A stretch of DNA of 40,963 bases from Aquidulcibacter sp. GTDB lineage: Bacteria > Pseudomonadota > Alphaproteobacteria > Caulobacterales > Aquidulcibacteraceae. Position 1 is the first letter of the stretch. Every line of letters begins with the position of its first letter. A program made the translations under genes and the position numbers. The notes under the pieces are model-generated. The model saw nothing but the letters and a program-made list of their open reading frames with translations, searched no databases and was not told the origin of the DNA. Positions 25,919-35,455 of this stretch are shown in pieces. The stretch spans positions 1 through 40,963 of the forward strand of contig NZ_JADCBK010000094.1 of assembly GCF_020253525.1 (NCBI RefSeq), given 5' to 3'.

Positions 25919-28891
25919 ATGTCTTTGAAGTCTAACATGCTGTGTTGCACCATTTTGGCGACACTCTCCTTTGCCGTTGTCGCACCCGTTTTTGCGCAAA
26001 CAGCACCCGCACCAACCCCAGCAGAACCTGCCAAGGAAGCAGAAGTCGTGGTCGTGGTCGGCACACGCATTGAAGGCGCGAAGGCTGCTGGTGATTTGCC
26101 GGTTTCGGTTCTGACGGCTGAGCGGATTGCCGCCGTTGGCAGCGTCTCGGGCGATGATTTGTTCCGCTCCATCCCGCAGGCAGGCGACGTTCAATTCCAA
26201 GAATCACGCACCACCGGCAATTTGAACGATGCCCGCGGCGACAACTCATCCATCAATTTGCGCAGCGTCGGCACTGGCAACACCTTGGTGCTGCTCAATG
26301 GTCGCCGCATGATCCTGACGCCGGGCACCCAGACAGAAAACTTTGTGCCGGTACAAACCGCCAATACCAACTCGTTGCCAGTCGGCGCGATCAGCCGCGT
26401 TGAAGTATTGCGCGATGGCGCGGCGGCCATTTATGGCGCGGATGCGGTTGCGGGCGTCGTCAATGTCGTGCTCGACAAGCGCTATAAGGGCGTGCGGGTA
26501 GATGTGCGCCATGCATTCGCAGACGGGACCGAAGAATCGACAGCCGCGATCAAGTCGGGCTTTGAGACCCCAGGCGGTGGCCGCCTCATGTTGTTTGGCA
26601 GCTATACCCACCGTACCCCGTTGATGGCGAGTGAACGCGAATTCTCGGCCAGCGAAGATCATCGCGCCGCTTTGTTTGGCACGCCTTGGGCGGGTGATAC
26701 CTCGTTTGATAACCGCTCAACCTCTTCGCCATGGGGGTCGTTCACCGTCCTTCCGGCAACCACGATTGTTCGCCAAGGCACAACGGCTTTGACGGCTTCG
26801 GGCGTGTTCCATGTGGAGCCGGTCAATAACTTTGCAGCCGGTTGCTCCAGCACCGTTTATAATGGCAACCTCTGTCTGCGCAGTGGCACCATCACGGGCG
26901 CAAACTCCCGCGTGTTGCGCTATGATGAAAACCCAGATCGCAGCATTCGTGGTGGTCTAGACCGCGCGACATTTTTCGGCACCTTCAGCCAAGATATTGG
27001 CCCGATGGAGTTCTTCTCAGAGCTTGGCTATTATCACGCGGAATTGGAAGGCCAGCGTGAGCAGTCGGCCCCGATCTCCAGCGCGGTTATCTCCATCCCT
27101 GCCAGCAATTTCTACAATCCCTTCGGTGCGACGACCATTAATGGTGTGGCTAATCCCAACCGTCTGGCAAATCTGACAGGTGTACCGACTACGGGCTTGG
27201 CGCTGCGCATCACCACCTATCGTCCTGTGGACACTGGTCCGCGTACCTTTGTCGTAACCGATGATATGGTGCGTGGTCTGGCAGGCCTGCGCGGCGATTG
27301 GCGCGATTTCAAATGGGAATCGGCGGTGACCTATTCTTGGGCACGCACGAATGACGAGACCCGTAACGCCATCAGCAATACCCTGTTCCAGCAGGCCTTG
27401 GCCAAATCGACGCCAGATGCCTATAACCCCTTCAATGGCGGCACGCAGCCTACCTATTCGTTTGGCGACGCAACCCCCAGCAATGCTGACACGATCAAGT
27501 CCTTCTTGGTGAATGCCAACCGGATTGGCACCACCTCTTTGGCCACCATCGACTTTAAGGCCTCTAAGGCAGAGCTGTTCAAACTGCCTGCGGGTTCGGT
27601 TGGTTTTGCTGGCGGCGTGGAAGTCCGCAAAGAAACCTATCAGGACAATCGCGACTCTCGCCTCGATGGGAAGATTACCTATACCGACATTGTGACCGGC
27701 ATCACCTATGGCACCGACATTATGGGCGCGAGCCCTGCGCCGGATGTGAAAGCAGACCGCACGGTTTCGGCCTTGTTTGCTGAATTGTCGGTACCCGTCG
27801 TCTCCGAAGAGATGGGCGTGCCTTTGATCAAGTCCATCGACTTGCAATTGGCTGCCCGCGGCGAAAGCTACTCGGATTTCGGCGACGTGGTGAAGCCAAA
27901 GATTGCGGGCAGCTGGGTCATTGTCGATGCGGTCAAGCTTCGCACCTCTTGGTCGCAAAGCTATCGCGCGCCAAACTTGGCGCAATTCTATAGTGCCGGG
28001 ACCCAAGTGGCCAACACGCGGACCGACTTTGCCGCGTGCCGCCTCAACAATACGACCTGTACCGGTGTCAGCACGCTGGAAGTGCGGGCTGGCAACCAAA
28101 AGCTGAAGCCGGAAGATGCCGAAACCTTCTCTTACGGTGTCGTATTCCAGCCGGTTAAGGGCCTGACCTTGACGGTCGATTCCTGGTCTTTGAAATCAGA
28201 AGGGGTGATTGGGATCCAAGGGGCTCAAAACCAGATCCTCTACGACCTCTTGTTGCGCCAAAGCGGCAAGTCCAATCCAAACGTGGTGCGCTTGGCCCCC
28301 GTCGGCACCCAAGTGGTGGGTGATCTTTCCTTTGTGCAGGATGATTATTTCAACCTCGGCCCCCGCACTTTGGAAGGGATCGACATTGGCTTGAGCTATG
28401 ACCTCCGGACCAAAAAATATGGCAATTTCAGCATTGATTTGGCCGGTTCCAAGCTGACGGAATTCCAACAGTCCGCCTCACCCTTGCAGCAAGAGCTGAT
28501 CGATGCCAATGCGGCGGGCAAGTTTGGTACGGGCGTGACGATCACCCAAGCTGGCAGCCAAATTCAGGTCAATGGCAATCCTGAATGGCGTGCTTCTGCG
28601 AACCTGACATGGCGCAAGGGCCCGATCAGTATTGGTGCTTTGGTCAATTATGTTGGGCCTGTCTTTGATACGGGCACCTTGTTGGTCGATGGACAGAATT
28701 ACCAGCTCGAATCCATGACTACGGTCAATACCTACATCCAATATCGCAAGGACGGCTATCGGGCTCGCTTTGGCGCACGCAACGCGTTTGACCAAAAACC
28801 ACCCCGTAGCTCGTCCAATTACGGCTTCTTGGGTTCCTTGCATGACCCAATTGGTCGGATGTTCTATCTGGAACTGTCCAAAGACTTCTAA
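25919..28891 (+). CDS. TonB-dependent receptor
   Basis: A 990-residue outer-membrane transporter. I chose the ATG at 25919, which is followed by a signal peptide (MLCCTILATLSFAVVAPVFAQ). A TonB box region (EAEVVVVVGTRI), the plug domain (LPVSVLTAERIAAVGS; NTLVLLNGRRM; ISRVEVLRDGAAAIYGADAVAGVVNVVL), and a long beta-barrel with the terminal aromatic (FYLELSKDF) follow. Such receptors take up siderophores, vitamin B12, oligosaccharides or peptides by energy from TonB-ExbBD, which is not in this window. It lies divergently from the SDR/GMC pair and upstream of the gamma-glutamyltransferase. The barrel alone does not give a substrate. A GGGGGG precedes the start. Confidence 0.95.
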   Translation: MSLKSNMLCCTILATLSFAVVAPVFAQTAPAPTPAEPAKEAEVVVVVGTRIEGAKAAGDLPVSVLTAERIAAVGSVSGDDLFRSIPQAGDVQFQESRTTGNLNDARGDNSSINLRSVGTGNTLVLLNGRRMILTPGTQTENFVPVQTANTNSLPVGAISRVEVLRDGAAAIYGADAVAGVVNVVLDKRYKGVRVDVRHAFADGTEESTAAIKSGFETPGGGRLMLFGSYTHRTPLMASEREFSASEDHRAALFGTPWAGDTSFDNRSTSSPWGSFTVLPATTIVRQGTTALTASGVFHVEPVNNFAAGCSSTVYNGNLCLRSGTITGANSRVLRYDENPDRSIRGGLDRATFFGTFSQDIGPMEFFSELGYYHAELEGQREQSAPISSAVISIPASNFYNPFGATTINGVANPNRLANLTGVPTTGLALRITTYRPVDTGPRTFVVTDDMVRGLAGLRGDWRDFKWESAVTYSWARTNDETRNAISNTLFQQALAKSTPDAYNPFNGGTQPTYSFGDATPSNADTIKSFLVNANRIGTTSLATIDFKASKAELFKLPAGSVGFAGGVEVRKETYQDNRDSRLDGKITYTDIVTGITYGTDIMGASPAPDVKADRTVSALFAELSVPVVSEEMGVPLIKSIDLQLAARGESYSDFGDVVKPKIAGSWVIVDAVKLRTSWSQSYRAPNLAQFYSAGTQVANTRTDFAACRLNNTTCTGVSTLEVRAGNQKLKPEDAETFSYGVVFQPVKGLTLTVDSWSLKSEGVIGIQGAQNQILYDLLLRQSGKSNPNVVRLAPVGTQVVGDLSFVQDDYFNLGPRTLEGIDIGLSYDLRTKKYGNFSIDLAGSKLTEFQQSASPLQQELIDANAAGKFGTGVTITQAGSQIQVNGNPEWRASANLTWRKGPISIGALVNYVGPVFDTGTLLVDGQNYQLESMTTVNTYIQYRKDGYRARFGARNAFDQKPPRSSSNYGFLGSLHDPIGRMFYLELSKDF

Positions 28892-28995
28892 GGACAGACC
28901 AAGCGCGATGGAGGCCTCTTTCAGGTGCACTGCTTGAGAGAGGCCCTGCGTGTTTGAGGTATGTGGATTGGATTTTTAGCGGGGAAGACATAGCG

Positions 28996-30738
28996 ATGAA
29001 GCAAACATCACCACTGATGCGATTGGTTGTGGGGGTTGTTGTTTCAGCCTCGCTGATTTTCACCCCCGTTCAGGCTCAACGCAGACAGCTGCTGGAATAT
29101 CCCAGCATTCATTCCCCCGTTGTCGGCCAGTCCGGCATGGTGGTGACCCAGAATGCCACCGCGTCGAAAGTTGGGGCTGACATCATCGCCGAAGGCGGCA
29201 ATGCGGTTGATGCGGCGGTTGCCATAGGTTTTGCGCTTGCTGTGACCTTGCCGCGTGCGGGCAATATTGGCGGCGATGGCTTTATGCTGATCCATGATCA
29301 GGCCACTGGCAAACAAGACTTTATCGACTTCCGGTCCGTCGCGCCCAAGGCTGCGACTTTGGCCATGTTTATCGATAATGCCGGTAAGGAAAGCCCGATT
29401 GCTGGGCGGGGTTATTTGGCCCCTTCGGTTCCGGGCACCGTCGCAGGCCTTTATTTGGCCCATCAAAAGCATGGCAAACTGCCGTGGGCGAAAGTTGTGG
29501 CCCCGGCCATTGCTCTAGCGCGTGACGGCATCGCCATTACCCCTGACGAAGCTTTTGTATTTGAATGGGCGAAGGAGCGTCTTTCGACCAGCGAGGCAGC
29601 CAAGCGCACTTTCTATAAGCCAGATGGCAGTCTTTATAAGGCCGGTGAGATTCTCAAGCAGCCAGACTTGGCTTGGACTCTGACCCAGATCGCCCGACGC
29701 GGTGCGGATGGCTTTTACAAGGGGCCTGTCGCCAAGAAGTTTGCCGCCGATATGGCCCGCCACAATGGCCTGATTACCGAGGCAGACCTTGCCGCCTATC
29801 GCCCTGTAGAACGCCAGCCCCTCAGGGGTAGTTATCGCGGCATTGAAATTGTGACCGCCCCGCCAGCCAGTGCAGGTGGGGCCACCATGCTCAATATTCT
29901 GAATATGCTTGAGAATTTTGATATGGCCGCCACACGTTCAGGCTCTGCGCAATCCTTGCATTTGATGTCAGAAGCCATGAAGCGGGCCTATATCGACCGT
30001 GCTGAAGTTTTAGGTGACACCGATTTTGTGAAAGCCCCCGTGCAAGGCTTCATTTCGAAGGCATATGGCCAAGAGCGCGCCAAGACCATCGACCCAAATA
30101 AAGCGTCAGAAGTGAAAAAACTGAGTGTGGGTGATCCCATGCGCTTTGAAAGCCCATCGACAACCCATTATTCGGTGGCCGATCCTGAGGGCAATGTCGT
30201 CAGCACCACCTATACCCTGGGGGCAGACTTTGGCTCGGGCGTCATGATTGAGGGGACGGGCATTCTTCTCAATAATCAGATGAATAATTTCGACCATGAA
30301 GGGGCCTTTGAAGCGCAAAAGAACGGCACGCCACCGCCGCTAAATGCCATGGCACCAGGCAAGCGCATGTTATCGACCATGATGCCGACAATTGCCTATA
30401 AGGATGGCAAGCCTTGGTTGGTGGTCGGCACACCTGGGGGCAGCACCATCATCACAACTGTCACCCAACTCATCGTCAATGTGATTGATTTTAAACTCAA
30501 TATTGATGAGGCGACCCATCAGCCCCGTATCTATCAGGGCTGGACTGATACGCTGCGGGTTGAACCCAACTTCAATCCAGACACTGTCGCGATCCTCGAG
30601 CGCATGGGGCATAAGGTGACGTCGGATGAGACGATGGGGAGCGCCCAGTCCATTATGATTGAAAATGGGCTATATCTCGGTGCAGCTGATCCACGTCGTC
30701 CCGGGGCATTGGCTGTTCCGGTGAAGGCGCGGCGCTGA
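28996..30738 (+). CDS. ggt: Gamma-glutamyltransferase
   Basis: A 580-residue exported Ntn-hydrolase that cleaves glutathione and other gamma-glutamyl compounds or transfers the glutamyl group. The ATG at 28996 follows GGGGAAG and opens a signal peptide (LVVGVVVSASLIFTPVQAQ). The large-subunit features are AEGGNAVDAAVAIGFAL and LPRAGNIGGDGFMLI. Autocleavage is expected before the catalytic Thr in PSTTHYSVADPEGN. LNNQMNNF and TPGGSTIITT contribute to the substrate pocket. It works in the periplasm on peptides or glutathione. It lies 104 bases after the TonB receptor gene, and a weak GGCCTCT/AGAGGCC hairpin sits between. A shared role in peptide uptake is possible. Confidence 0.95.
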   Translation: MKQTSPLMRLVVGVVVSASLIFTPVQAQRRQLLEYPSIHSPVVGQSGMVVTQNATASKVGADIIAEGGNAVDAAVAIGFALAVTLPRAGNIGGDGFMLIHDQATGKQDFIDFRSVAPKAATLAMFIDNAGKESPIAGRGYLAPSVPGTVAGLYLAHQKHGKLPWAKVVAPAIALARDGIAITPDEAFVFEWAKERLSTSEAAKRTFYKPDGSLYKAGEILKQPDLAWTLTQIARRGADGFYKGPVAKKFAADMARHNGLITEADLAAYRPVERQPLRGSYRGIEIVTAPPASAGGATMLNILNMLENFDMAATRSGSAQSLHLMSEAMKRAYIDRAEVLGDTDFVKAPVQGFISKAYGQERAKTIDPNKASEVKKLSVGDPMRFESPSTTHYSVADPEGNVVSTTYTLGADFGSGVMIEGTGILLNNQMNNFDHEGAFEAQKNGTPPPLNAMAPGKRMLSTMMPTIAYKDGKPWLVVGTPGGSTIITTVTQLIVNVIDFKLNIDEATHQPRIYQGWTDTLRVEPNFNPDTVAILERMGHKVTSDETMGSAQSIMIENGLYLGAADPRRPGALAVPVKARR

Positions 30739-30771
30739 ACCCAAGCGTGGACAAGGGATAGCTTGATGGTT

Positions 30772-30792
30772 CCAACCTATGCCATAGGTTGG
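30772..30792. promoter_or_regulatory. Perfect 10-bp dyad before the radical SAM gene
   Basis: CCAACCTATG and CATAGGTTGG form a perfect inverted repeat with one central base. The right arm runs into the ribosome site GGGAGGAG of the downstream gene. A one-base spacer suits a DNA-bound dimer, such as a TetR- or MerR-like protein, better than an RNA hairpin. No regulator is adjacent. Any protein bound here could block transcription or ribosome access. Confidence 0.55.
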
Positions 30793-30805
30793 GAGGAGTG
30801 AGACA

Positions 30806-31759
30806 ATGGATCAGGTCATGCAAACCACGCTATCCCCTTTGAAATTCCAAGACCCTTTGCGCACGGCCAAGGGGGAAGAGCGGGCCTGTGTGGCTTTTGA
30901 TCGGTTCCAAACGCTGTGGTTTAACACCGGCACCTTATGCAATATCACCTGCGTCAATTGCTATATCGAAAGTTCCCCCACCAATGACCGTTTGGTCTAT
31001 CTGACCCCGCAAGATGTCGTCCCCTTTCTAGATGAGCTGGCGGCGGTACAGCCGGGGGCGGTCGAAATTGGGTTTACGGGCGGCGAGCCCTTTCTCAATC
31101 CCGATATCCTAGAAATCTTGACCCTTTCTTTGGAGCGTGGGCATCCAATTCTCCTTCTCACCAATGCCATGCGGCCGATGATGCGGCCACGCGTGCGAGA
31201 GGGGATCGCGCGCTTAATTACCCGCTTTGGCGACCAATTGACCTTCCGCATTAGCCTGGATCATTGGAGCGCTCATTACCATGATCAAGAGCGTGGCGAG
31301 GGTGGCTTTGAGGAGACGTGTCAGGGGATTGATTGGCTTGCAGCCCAAGGGGCAAAGCTCGCGATCGCCGGGCGGACTTTGTGGGGGGAAAGCCAAGAAG
31401 AGAGTCAAGCAGGCTTTCATGCTCTGGTGGCAGCGCGCAACTGGCCAATCGATGTGGATCAACCTTTGTCGCTCGTCCTGTTTCCAGAAATGGATGCGCG
31501 GGTGGATGTGCCTGAAATTACCCCAGCCTGTTGGGGGATTTTGGGCGTCGATCCAAAAGGCCTGATGTGTGCAAGCTCGCGCATGATCGTCAAACGCAAA
31601 GGGGCGGTCGCACCTATCGTTCTGCCCTGCACCCTATTGCCCTATGATACCAGCTTTGAGATGGGCACGACTTTGGCGTCGAGTCTTGGGTCGGTCCGCC
31701 TCAACCATCCCCATTGCGCGAAATTCTGCGTCTTGGGGGGCGGTTCCTGTTCGGCCTAA
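30806..31759 (+). CDS. Radical SAM protein of unknown function
   Basis: A 317-residue radical S-adenosylmethionine protein. The cluster motif CNITCVNC (C-x3-C-x2-C) binds the catalytic 4Fe-4S, and GFTGGEPFLNPD holds the SAM-binding GGE. A second set of cysteines near the C-terminus (CWGILGV, MCASS, LPCTLL, HCAKFCVLGGGSCSA) may hold an auxiliary cluster, as in SPASM-type enzymes. A conserved-looking preamble (FQDPLRTAKGEERACVAF) suggests a defined family with no known product. No short precursor peptide was found next to it. GGAGGAG precedes the start. Its stop overlaps the convergent HAD gene by two to three bases. Confidence 0.85.
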   Translation: MDQVMQTTLSPLKFQDPLRTAKGEERACVAFDRFQTLWFNTGTLCNITCVNCYIESSPTNDRLVYLTPQDVVPFLDELAAVQPGAVEIGFTGGEPFLNPDILEILTLSLERGHPILLLTNAMRPMMRPRVREGIARLITRFGDQLTFRISLDHWSAHYHDQERGEGGFEETCQGIDWLAAQGAKLAIAGRTLWGESQEESQAGFHALVAARNWPIDVDQPLSLVLFPEMDARVDVPEITPACWGILGVDPKGLMCASSRMIVKRKGAVAPIVLPCTLLPYDTSFEMGTTLASSLGSVRLNHPHCAKFCVLGGGSCSA

Positions 31760-32403
31760 TCCCAAGTCCGGCCTAACAGGGCACCAAGCTCTTCCAGCAA
31801 TTGCGCCTCGGAAGTCACCTTAATGGTGCGCATCCCCATGGCTTTGGCGGGTTTGAGATTAATCCCGAGATCGTCGAGATAGATGCATGCGGCGGGATCC
31901 ACCTGCAGCGTTTCACACATCAGCTGATAGATACGGGGATCGGGCTTGCGTATGCCGATTTTGGAGCTCTCGATCACATGGTCAAAAATTGTCATCACCT
32001 CGCCTACAGCCTGCGCCTTCTCCAAAGTGCCCGCCATGCCGGCACCGTGGCCCACGGGCACATTGTTGGTGATGCAGCCAAGCCGATACGTGCCTTTCAG
32101 CGCCTTTAGGGCAGCAATGGCGCCGGGGCGTAAGTCTCCCGCCAGCAAGGCCAAGACGTCTCCTCCCGCCACCTTATGGCCCAAGGCGGTGCTTTCGGCG
32201 GTGAACAGGGCATCGAACGTCGCCGCGTCGATTTCGGCCCGCTCAAACAAAGCCCAAGCATTGGTGTCGGGGTTCACACTATTGACTTGGCGAATGAAAT
32301 TTTCGGGCAGACCGCTCTGGCGTTCATAACGGGCGAAGGCTTCAAACGGCGATGAGGTCAAAACGCCGCCAAAATCCCAAATCACTGCCTCAACTTCAAC
32401 CAT
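31756..32403 (-). CDS. HAD family hydrolase (subfamily IA)
   Basis: A 215-residue haloacid dehalogenase-type phosphatase or dehalogenase. I prefer the ATG at 32403 over an earlier one at 32427 because the family opens AVIWDFGGVL; here motif I appears as DFGGVL rather than DFDGVL, so the second acidic residue of the nucleophile motif is missing. Motif II Thr/Ser is in GCITNNVP, and motifs III/IV are seen as IGIRKPDPRIYQ and CIYLDDLGINLKPAK. The DFGGV version is common in epoxide-hydrolase-N-like HADs and acyl/sugar phosphatases. Its stop overlaps the end of the convergent radical SAM gene. Confidence 0.88.
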   Translation of the reverse strand: MVEVEAVIWDFGGVLTSSPFEAFARYERQSGLPENFIRQVNSVNPDTNAWALFERAEIDAATFDALFTAESTALGHKVAGGDVLALLAGDLRPGAIAALKALKGTYRLGCITNNVPVGHGAGMAGTLEKAQAVGEVMTIFDHVIESSKIGIRKPDPRIYQLMCETLQVDPAACIYLDDLGINLKPAKAMGMRTIKVTSEAQLLEELGALLGRTWD

Positions 32404-32558
32404 TCCAGTTCGATGCCCCCAACTCAAGTCTTTAAGGCGACATTAGGCTCTTTCGTGCCATAGGAGCAAGCGTTAGACAAAGCTGTTTGGCCCAACTAGA
32501 TGATCTTTGCCAGTTTGGCCTTGTACACGTTGTTTGGGTCTTTTTGAGGGTGCAAGGT

Positions 32559-34085
32559 GTGAGTGAAGTTTCTAGTGGGCACGCCTATTTCACCGAAACA
32601 GACTATGAGGTCTTCAATATCTTCCCAGGAATGTGCCCCGCGGCCATCCGCTTTGCGGGCCTCATGACGGGTATCAAAACCCCTGATTTTGAACAATCCT
32701 TCGATTTTTTAGACTTGGGCTGTGGGCAGGGATTTGCTTCTAATGCTTATGCCGCCGTTTATCCAAGTGGCCGATTTGTCGGTGTTGATATGGCAGAAGG
32801 TGCCATTCTAGGGGCACGGAAACTGGCAGAAGAGGCAGGCCTCAACAACATCCGATTTGAAGTTGCCACCTTCGCTGACTTTGCCAGAAATACCACTCAA
32901 AAGTTCGATGTGATCGGGTTGCATGGGATTTGGACCTGGGTAGGGATGGATGTCAGGGAAGACGCACTCGAAATATTGCGTACTTTGCTTAAGCCAGGCG
33001 GGGTTGTTTATATCTCAACAAACTCGGCCTATGGGCGCGATCAAGCCAAGCCTGCACATGCGCTTCTCATGGCAATGCGACGCGCCAAGCCAGATGAAGA
33101 CGTCGCAGATCTTATGAAGCGGTTTGGCGACACGCTGAAGCAAAATCCGACAATTCTCGAAAATGCACCTCGCGCGAAAGCTTTCCTTGAATTTCTGATC
33201 AATGGCTCGGCAAATTTCTTCTCACATGAATATCTTTCAAGTGCGTGGTCGCCCGTTTCTTTGGCCGATTTGGCTGCTGATTTGGCCCGCGCAGACTTAA
33301 GCTTTTTGGCTTCGGCTAATCCTTGGACCCTAAACCCAAGTCAGTTTATCAATGAGCCGCATCGCAGCTTTGTCGAGGCTTTCTCGGACCCAATTGATCG
33401 CGCAACGGCCTATGACGCTCTTATGGGTACGGAATTCAGAACTGATCTGTTTATCAAAGGCCCTCAAGTAATCACCCCAGAAGAACAGCGTCAGATGGTG
33501 CTTGCAACGCCGCTGGCATTCAAGAACAAGTCCCGCCTCCAATTGGTGAAGGATGGCCGTGGGGAAGTAGCAAGAATTGCCGCCAACGCGTCCTATTCTT
33601 TGATTTGTGAGCGATTGTTACAAGGACCCTGTACGATTGGCGAAGCGTTGAGTGGAACCGAACTTGAAGCGATTGATACCCAAGATCTGCTGGATTCGCT
33701 GCACTTGCTGAAAGTCGTAGGTGCGGTTTCAAGTGGGATCGGTGCAATCGATGATCCAGAGATTAGAGCGCGCGCCCAGCGCTTTAATGCCGCCGCACTG
33801 GCGGTCCATGCGAGCCTGAATGGTACCACGCCCTTGATTTCGCCAGTGTGTCGCGGCCCGGTAACGGTCTCAATCATCGACAGCATTGCGATACGCGCCG
33901 AGAAAGAGCCAATTGATCCGGTTGCGACCCTCCTTAAAGTCGCAGCTAAGGAGAGGGTCAGCCTCCAAGTTGACGGCGTCGCCGTGGAAGATGCTGAGGC
34001 GGTAGCAAAGTCTTACCGCCGCACCTTTGCAGCATGGCCGCTGGTCAGGCGACCCGCTTTAGCCAGCCTTGGTGTTCTATCTTAG
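32559..34085 (+). CDS. SAM-dependent methyltransferase with regulatory domain
   Basis: A 508-residue protein from the GTG at 32559, with GAGGG upstream; the frame extends to 32487 without family likeness. The N-terminal Rossmann methyltransferase has motif I FLDLGCGQGFASN near residue 48, motif II GVDMAEG, and a post-motif GLHGIWTWVG. The central and C-terminal part (FFSHEYLSSAWSPVSLADLAADLARA and onward) matches the methyltransferase regulatory domain often following class I enzymes of unknown target. The C-terminus has winged-helix-like repeats. The target could be a protein, lipid or small molecule. It stands alone on the plus strand between the HAD gene and the peptidoglycan-binding gene. 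Confidence 0.88.
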   Translation: MSEVSSGHAYFTETDYEVFNIFPGMCPAAIRFAGLMTGIKTPDFEQSFDFLDLGCGQGFASNAYAAVYPSGRFVGVDMAEGAILGARKLAEEAGLNNIRFEVATFADFARNTTQKFDVIGLHGIWTWVGMDVREDALEILRTLLKPGGVVYISTNSAYGRDQAKPAHALLMAMRRAKPDEDVADLMKRFGDTLKQNPTILENAPRAKAFLEFLINGSANFFSHEYLSSAWSPVSLADLAADLARADLSFLASANPWTLNPSQFINEPHRSFVEAFSDPIDRATAYDALMGTEFRTDLFIKGPQVITPEEQRQMVLATPLAFKNKSRLQLVKDGRGEVARIAANASYSLICERLLQGPCTIGEALSGTELEAIDTQDLLDSLHLLKVVGAVSSGIGAIDDPEIRARAQRFNAAALAVHASLNGTTPLISPVCRGPVTVSIIDSIAIRAEKEPIDPVATLLKVAAKERVSLQVDGVAVEDAEAVAKSYRRTFAAWPLVRRPALASLGVLS

Positions 34086-34261
34086 CTTCGAACAAACTTC
34101 GGTTCAGGCTAAGCCAACGGGCTCAGTAATTTCCTAAATGACATTATTGAGCACCAGATTTGGGTCGCGGATAGCTTGCGTTCTTTGTTGTGAGTTCCCG
34201 ACTTGATTGCTTGGTAACTTCGCCTTTAAAGCGAAGTATGAGGTAAATATTACGCCATTAA

Positions 34262-34275
34262 CATGTATATACATG
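34262..34275. repeat. 14-bp perfect AT-rich palindrome
   Basis: CATGTATATACATG lies in a 292-base AT-rich gap upstream of the peptidoglycan-binding gene, about 100 bases before its ATG. It could be an operator for a helix-turn-helix dimer, but AT-rich palindromes also arise by chance. The remainder of the gap holds no gene I can support. Confidence 0.35.
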
Positions 34276-34377
34276 ATTTTTATTGACTTTATATCTTCAA
34301 AATGACTTTCTGCTTGCGGTAACCACTGCCTAAATAACTGCACAGTCGCACCAAGTCTTGTTTGTAAGGTCGCATCT

Positions 34378-35328
34378 ATGAAACGCATCGCCCTTTGGTC
34401 TGCATCGGCATGCTTGCTGGTCCCAGCGCTCGCCTCGGCACAACAACCAATGGATTTACAATTGCCCACCAATGCGAAAGCCGGGCAATGTTTCGCGCGT
34501 GTCCTCGTGCCTGCAACCTATCGGGCCGAAACGGTGCCCGTGATTGTTCGCGATGCCCACGAAAGCGTGCAGGTTCGCGATCCAGTATTTAAGTCAGAGG
34601 TAAAGACCTTTCAGTTGAGTGACGCCTATAAGGATTATGTCGTCACACCACCAACCTTCCGGACCGAACAGCAGAAGATTATTGTTCGTCCAGCCCATGA
34701 GCGCTTGCGTGCTTCCCCGGCCGTGATTGGAACCCGTCCCGTAACAGTGGTGATCCGCGAGCCACGACTGGTTTGGCGTCCCGGTAGCAAGGGCTCAGAT
34801 GTGCGCCGCATTGATGCGGCCACGGGCGAAGTATTTTGTCTGGTCGAAGAACCAGCCAAGACGACGGTAATGCATCGCGAAGTGCAGATCACCCCAGCAC
34901 ACGTCACGCGTGAGTCTGTTCCCGCGGTCGAAGAGACGATTGTGCGCCGCTATTTGGTGACGCCACCCTCCGTGCGGGAAGTATTGGTCAAAGCAGAGAC
35001 AAAAGATATCAAGGTGGATACTTTGGTTGAGCCAGCTCGCGAGGTCCGCACGAAAGTAGAGCCTCGGATGGGCAGCATGCAGCGTGAAGTCGAAGTCTCG
35101 CCGGAGCGCTATGAATGGGTGCCCGTCGTCTGCGTCGATACGCCAGAGGGTAAACAGTCGATCCAGGCGGTTCAGCGCGCCTTGGCCGCCCGCAAACTCT
35201 ATAATGGCCCGATTGATGGCGTCGTTGGGCCAAAGACCAAGCAGGCACTGGCTGCTTTCCAGCGCGCTACTGGCTTGCCGGGCCAAGGTAGTTTGACGGT
35301 AGAAACAACGCGCGCGCTTGGACTATAA
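34378..35328 (+). CDS. Periplasmic protein with C-terminal peptidoglycan-binding domain
   Basis: A 316-residue exported protein with signal peptide (IALWSASACLLVPALASAQQ). Residues 25-225 form an unnamed beta-rich region with repeated segments such as VVTPPTFRTEQQKIIVRPAHERL and RRYLVTPPSVREVLVKAE, which look like internal duplicates. The C-terminal 65 residues are a classic PG_binding_1 fold (QAVQRALAARKLYNGPIDGVVGPKTKQALAAFQRATGL), with the LYNGPIDGVVGPKTKQAL core. It therefore likely anchors at the cell wall; the N-terminal part has no known catalytic residues. AAGG sits 9 bases before the ATG. A short AAACAATC/GATTGTTT hairpin overlaps its stop. Confidence 0.86.
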   Translation: MKRIALWSASACLLVPALASAQQPMDLQLPTNAKAGQCFARVLVPATYRAETVPVIVRDAHESVQVRDPVFKSEVKTFQLSDAYKDYVVTPPTFRTEQQKIIVRPAHERLRASPAVIGTRPVTVVIREPRLVWRPGSKGSDVRRIDAATGEVFCLVEEPAKTTVMHREVQITPAHVTRESVPAVEETIVRRYLVTPPSVREVLVKAETKDIKVDTLVEPAREVRTKVEPRMGSMQREVEVSPERYEWVPVVCVDTPEGKQSIQAVQRALAARKLYNGPIDGVVGPKTKQALAAFQRATGLPGQGSLTVETTRALGL

Positions 35329-35455
35329 ACAATCAATCATTTAAGATTGTTTGCCCGGTGAAAAGGCTGGAATACTTCTCAGTTGATCTGAACCCAGTCT
35401 CTTGCGCTAATATTTTCTTCGGGTATCAGTTTCGCCACCTTGGAGAACTTGTGCT

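Noticed and set aside
27017-28099. 360-codon frame antisense to the TonB receptor
   Set aside because: It is a shadow of a strongly supported receptor gene; composition mirrors its codon bias.
35327-35352. AAACAATC/GATTGTTT hairpin after the peptidoglycan-binding gene
   Set aside because: No T-run follows and it is AT-rich, so it is a poor terminator.
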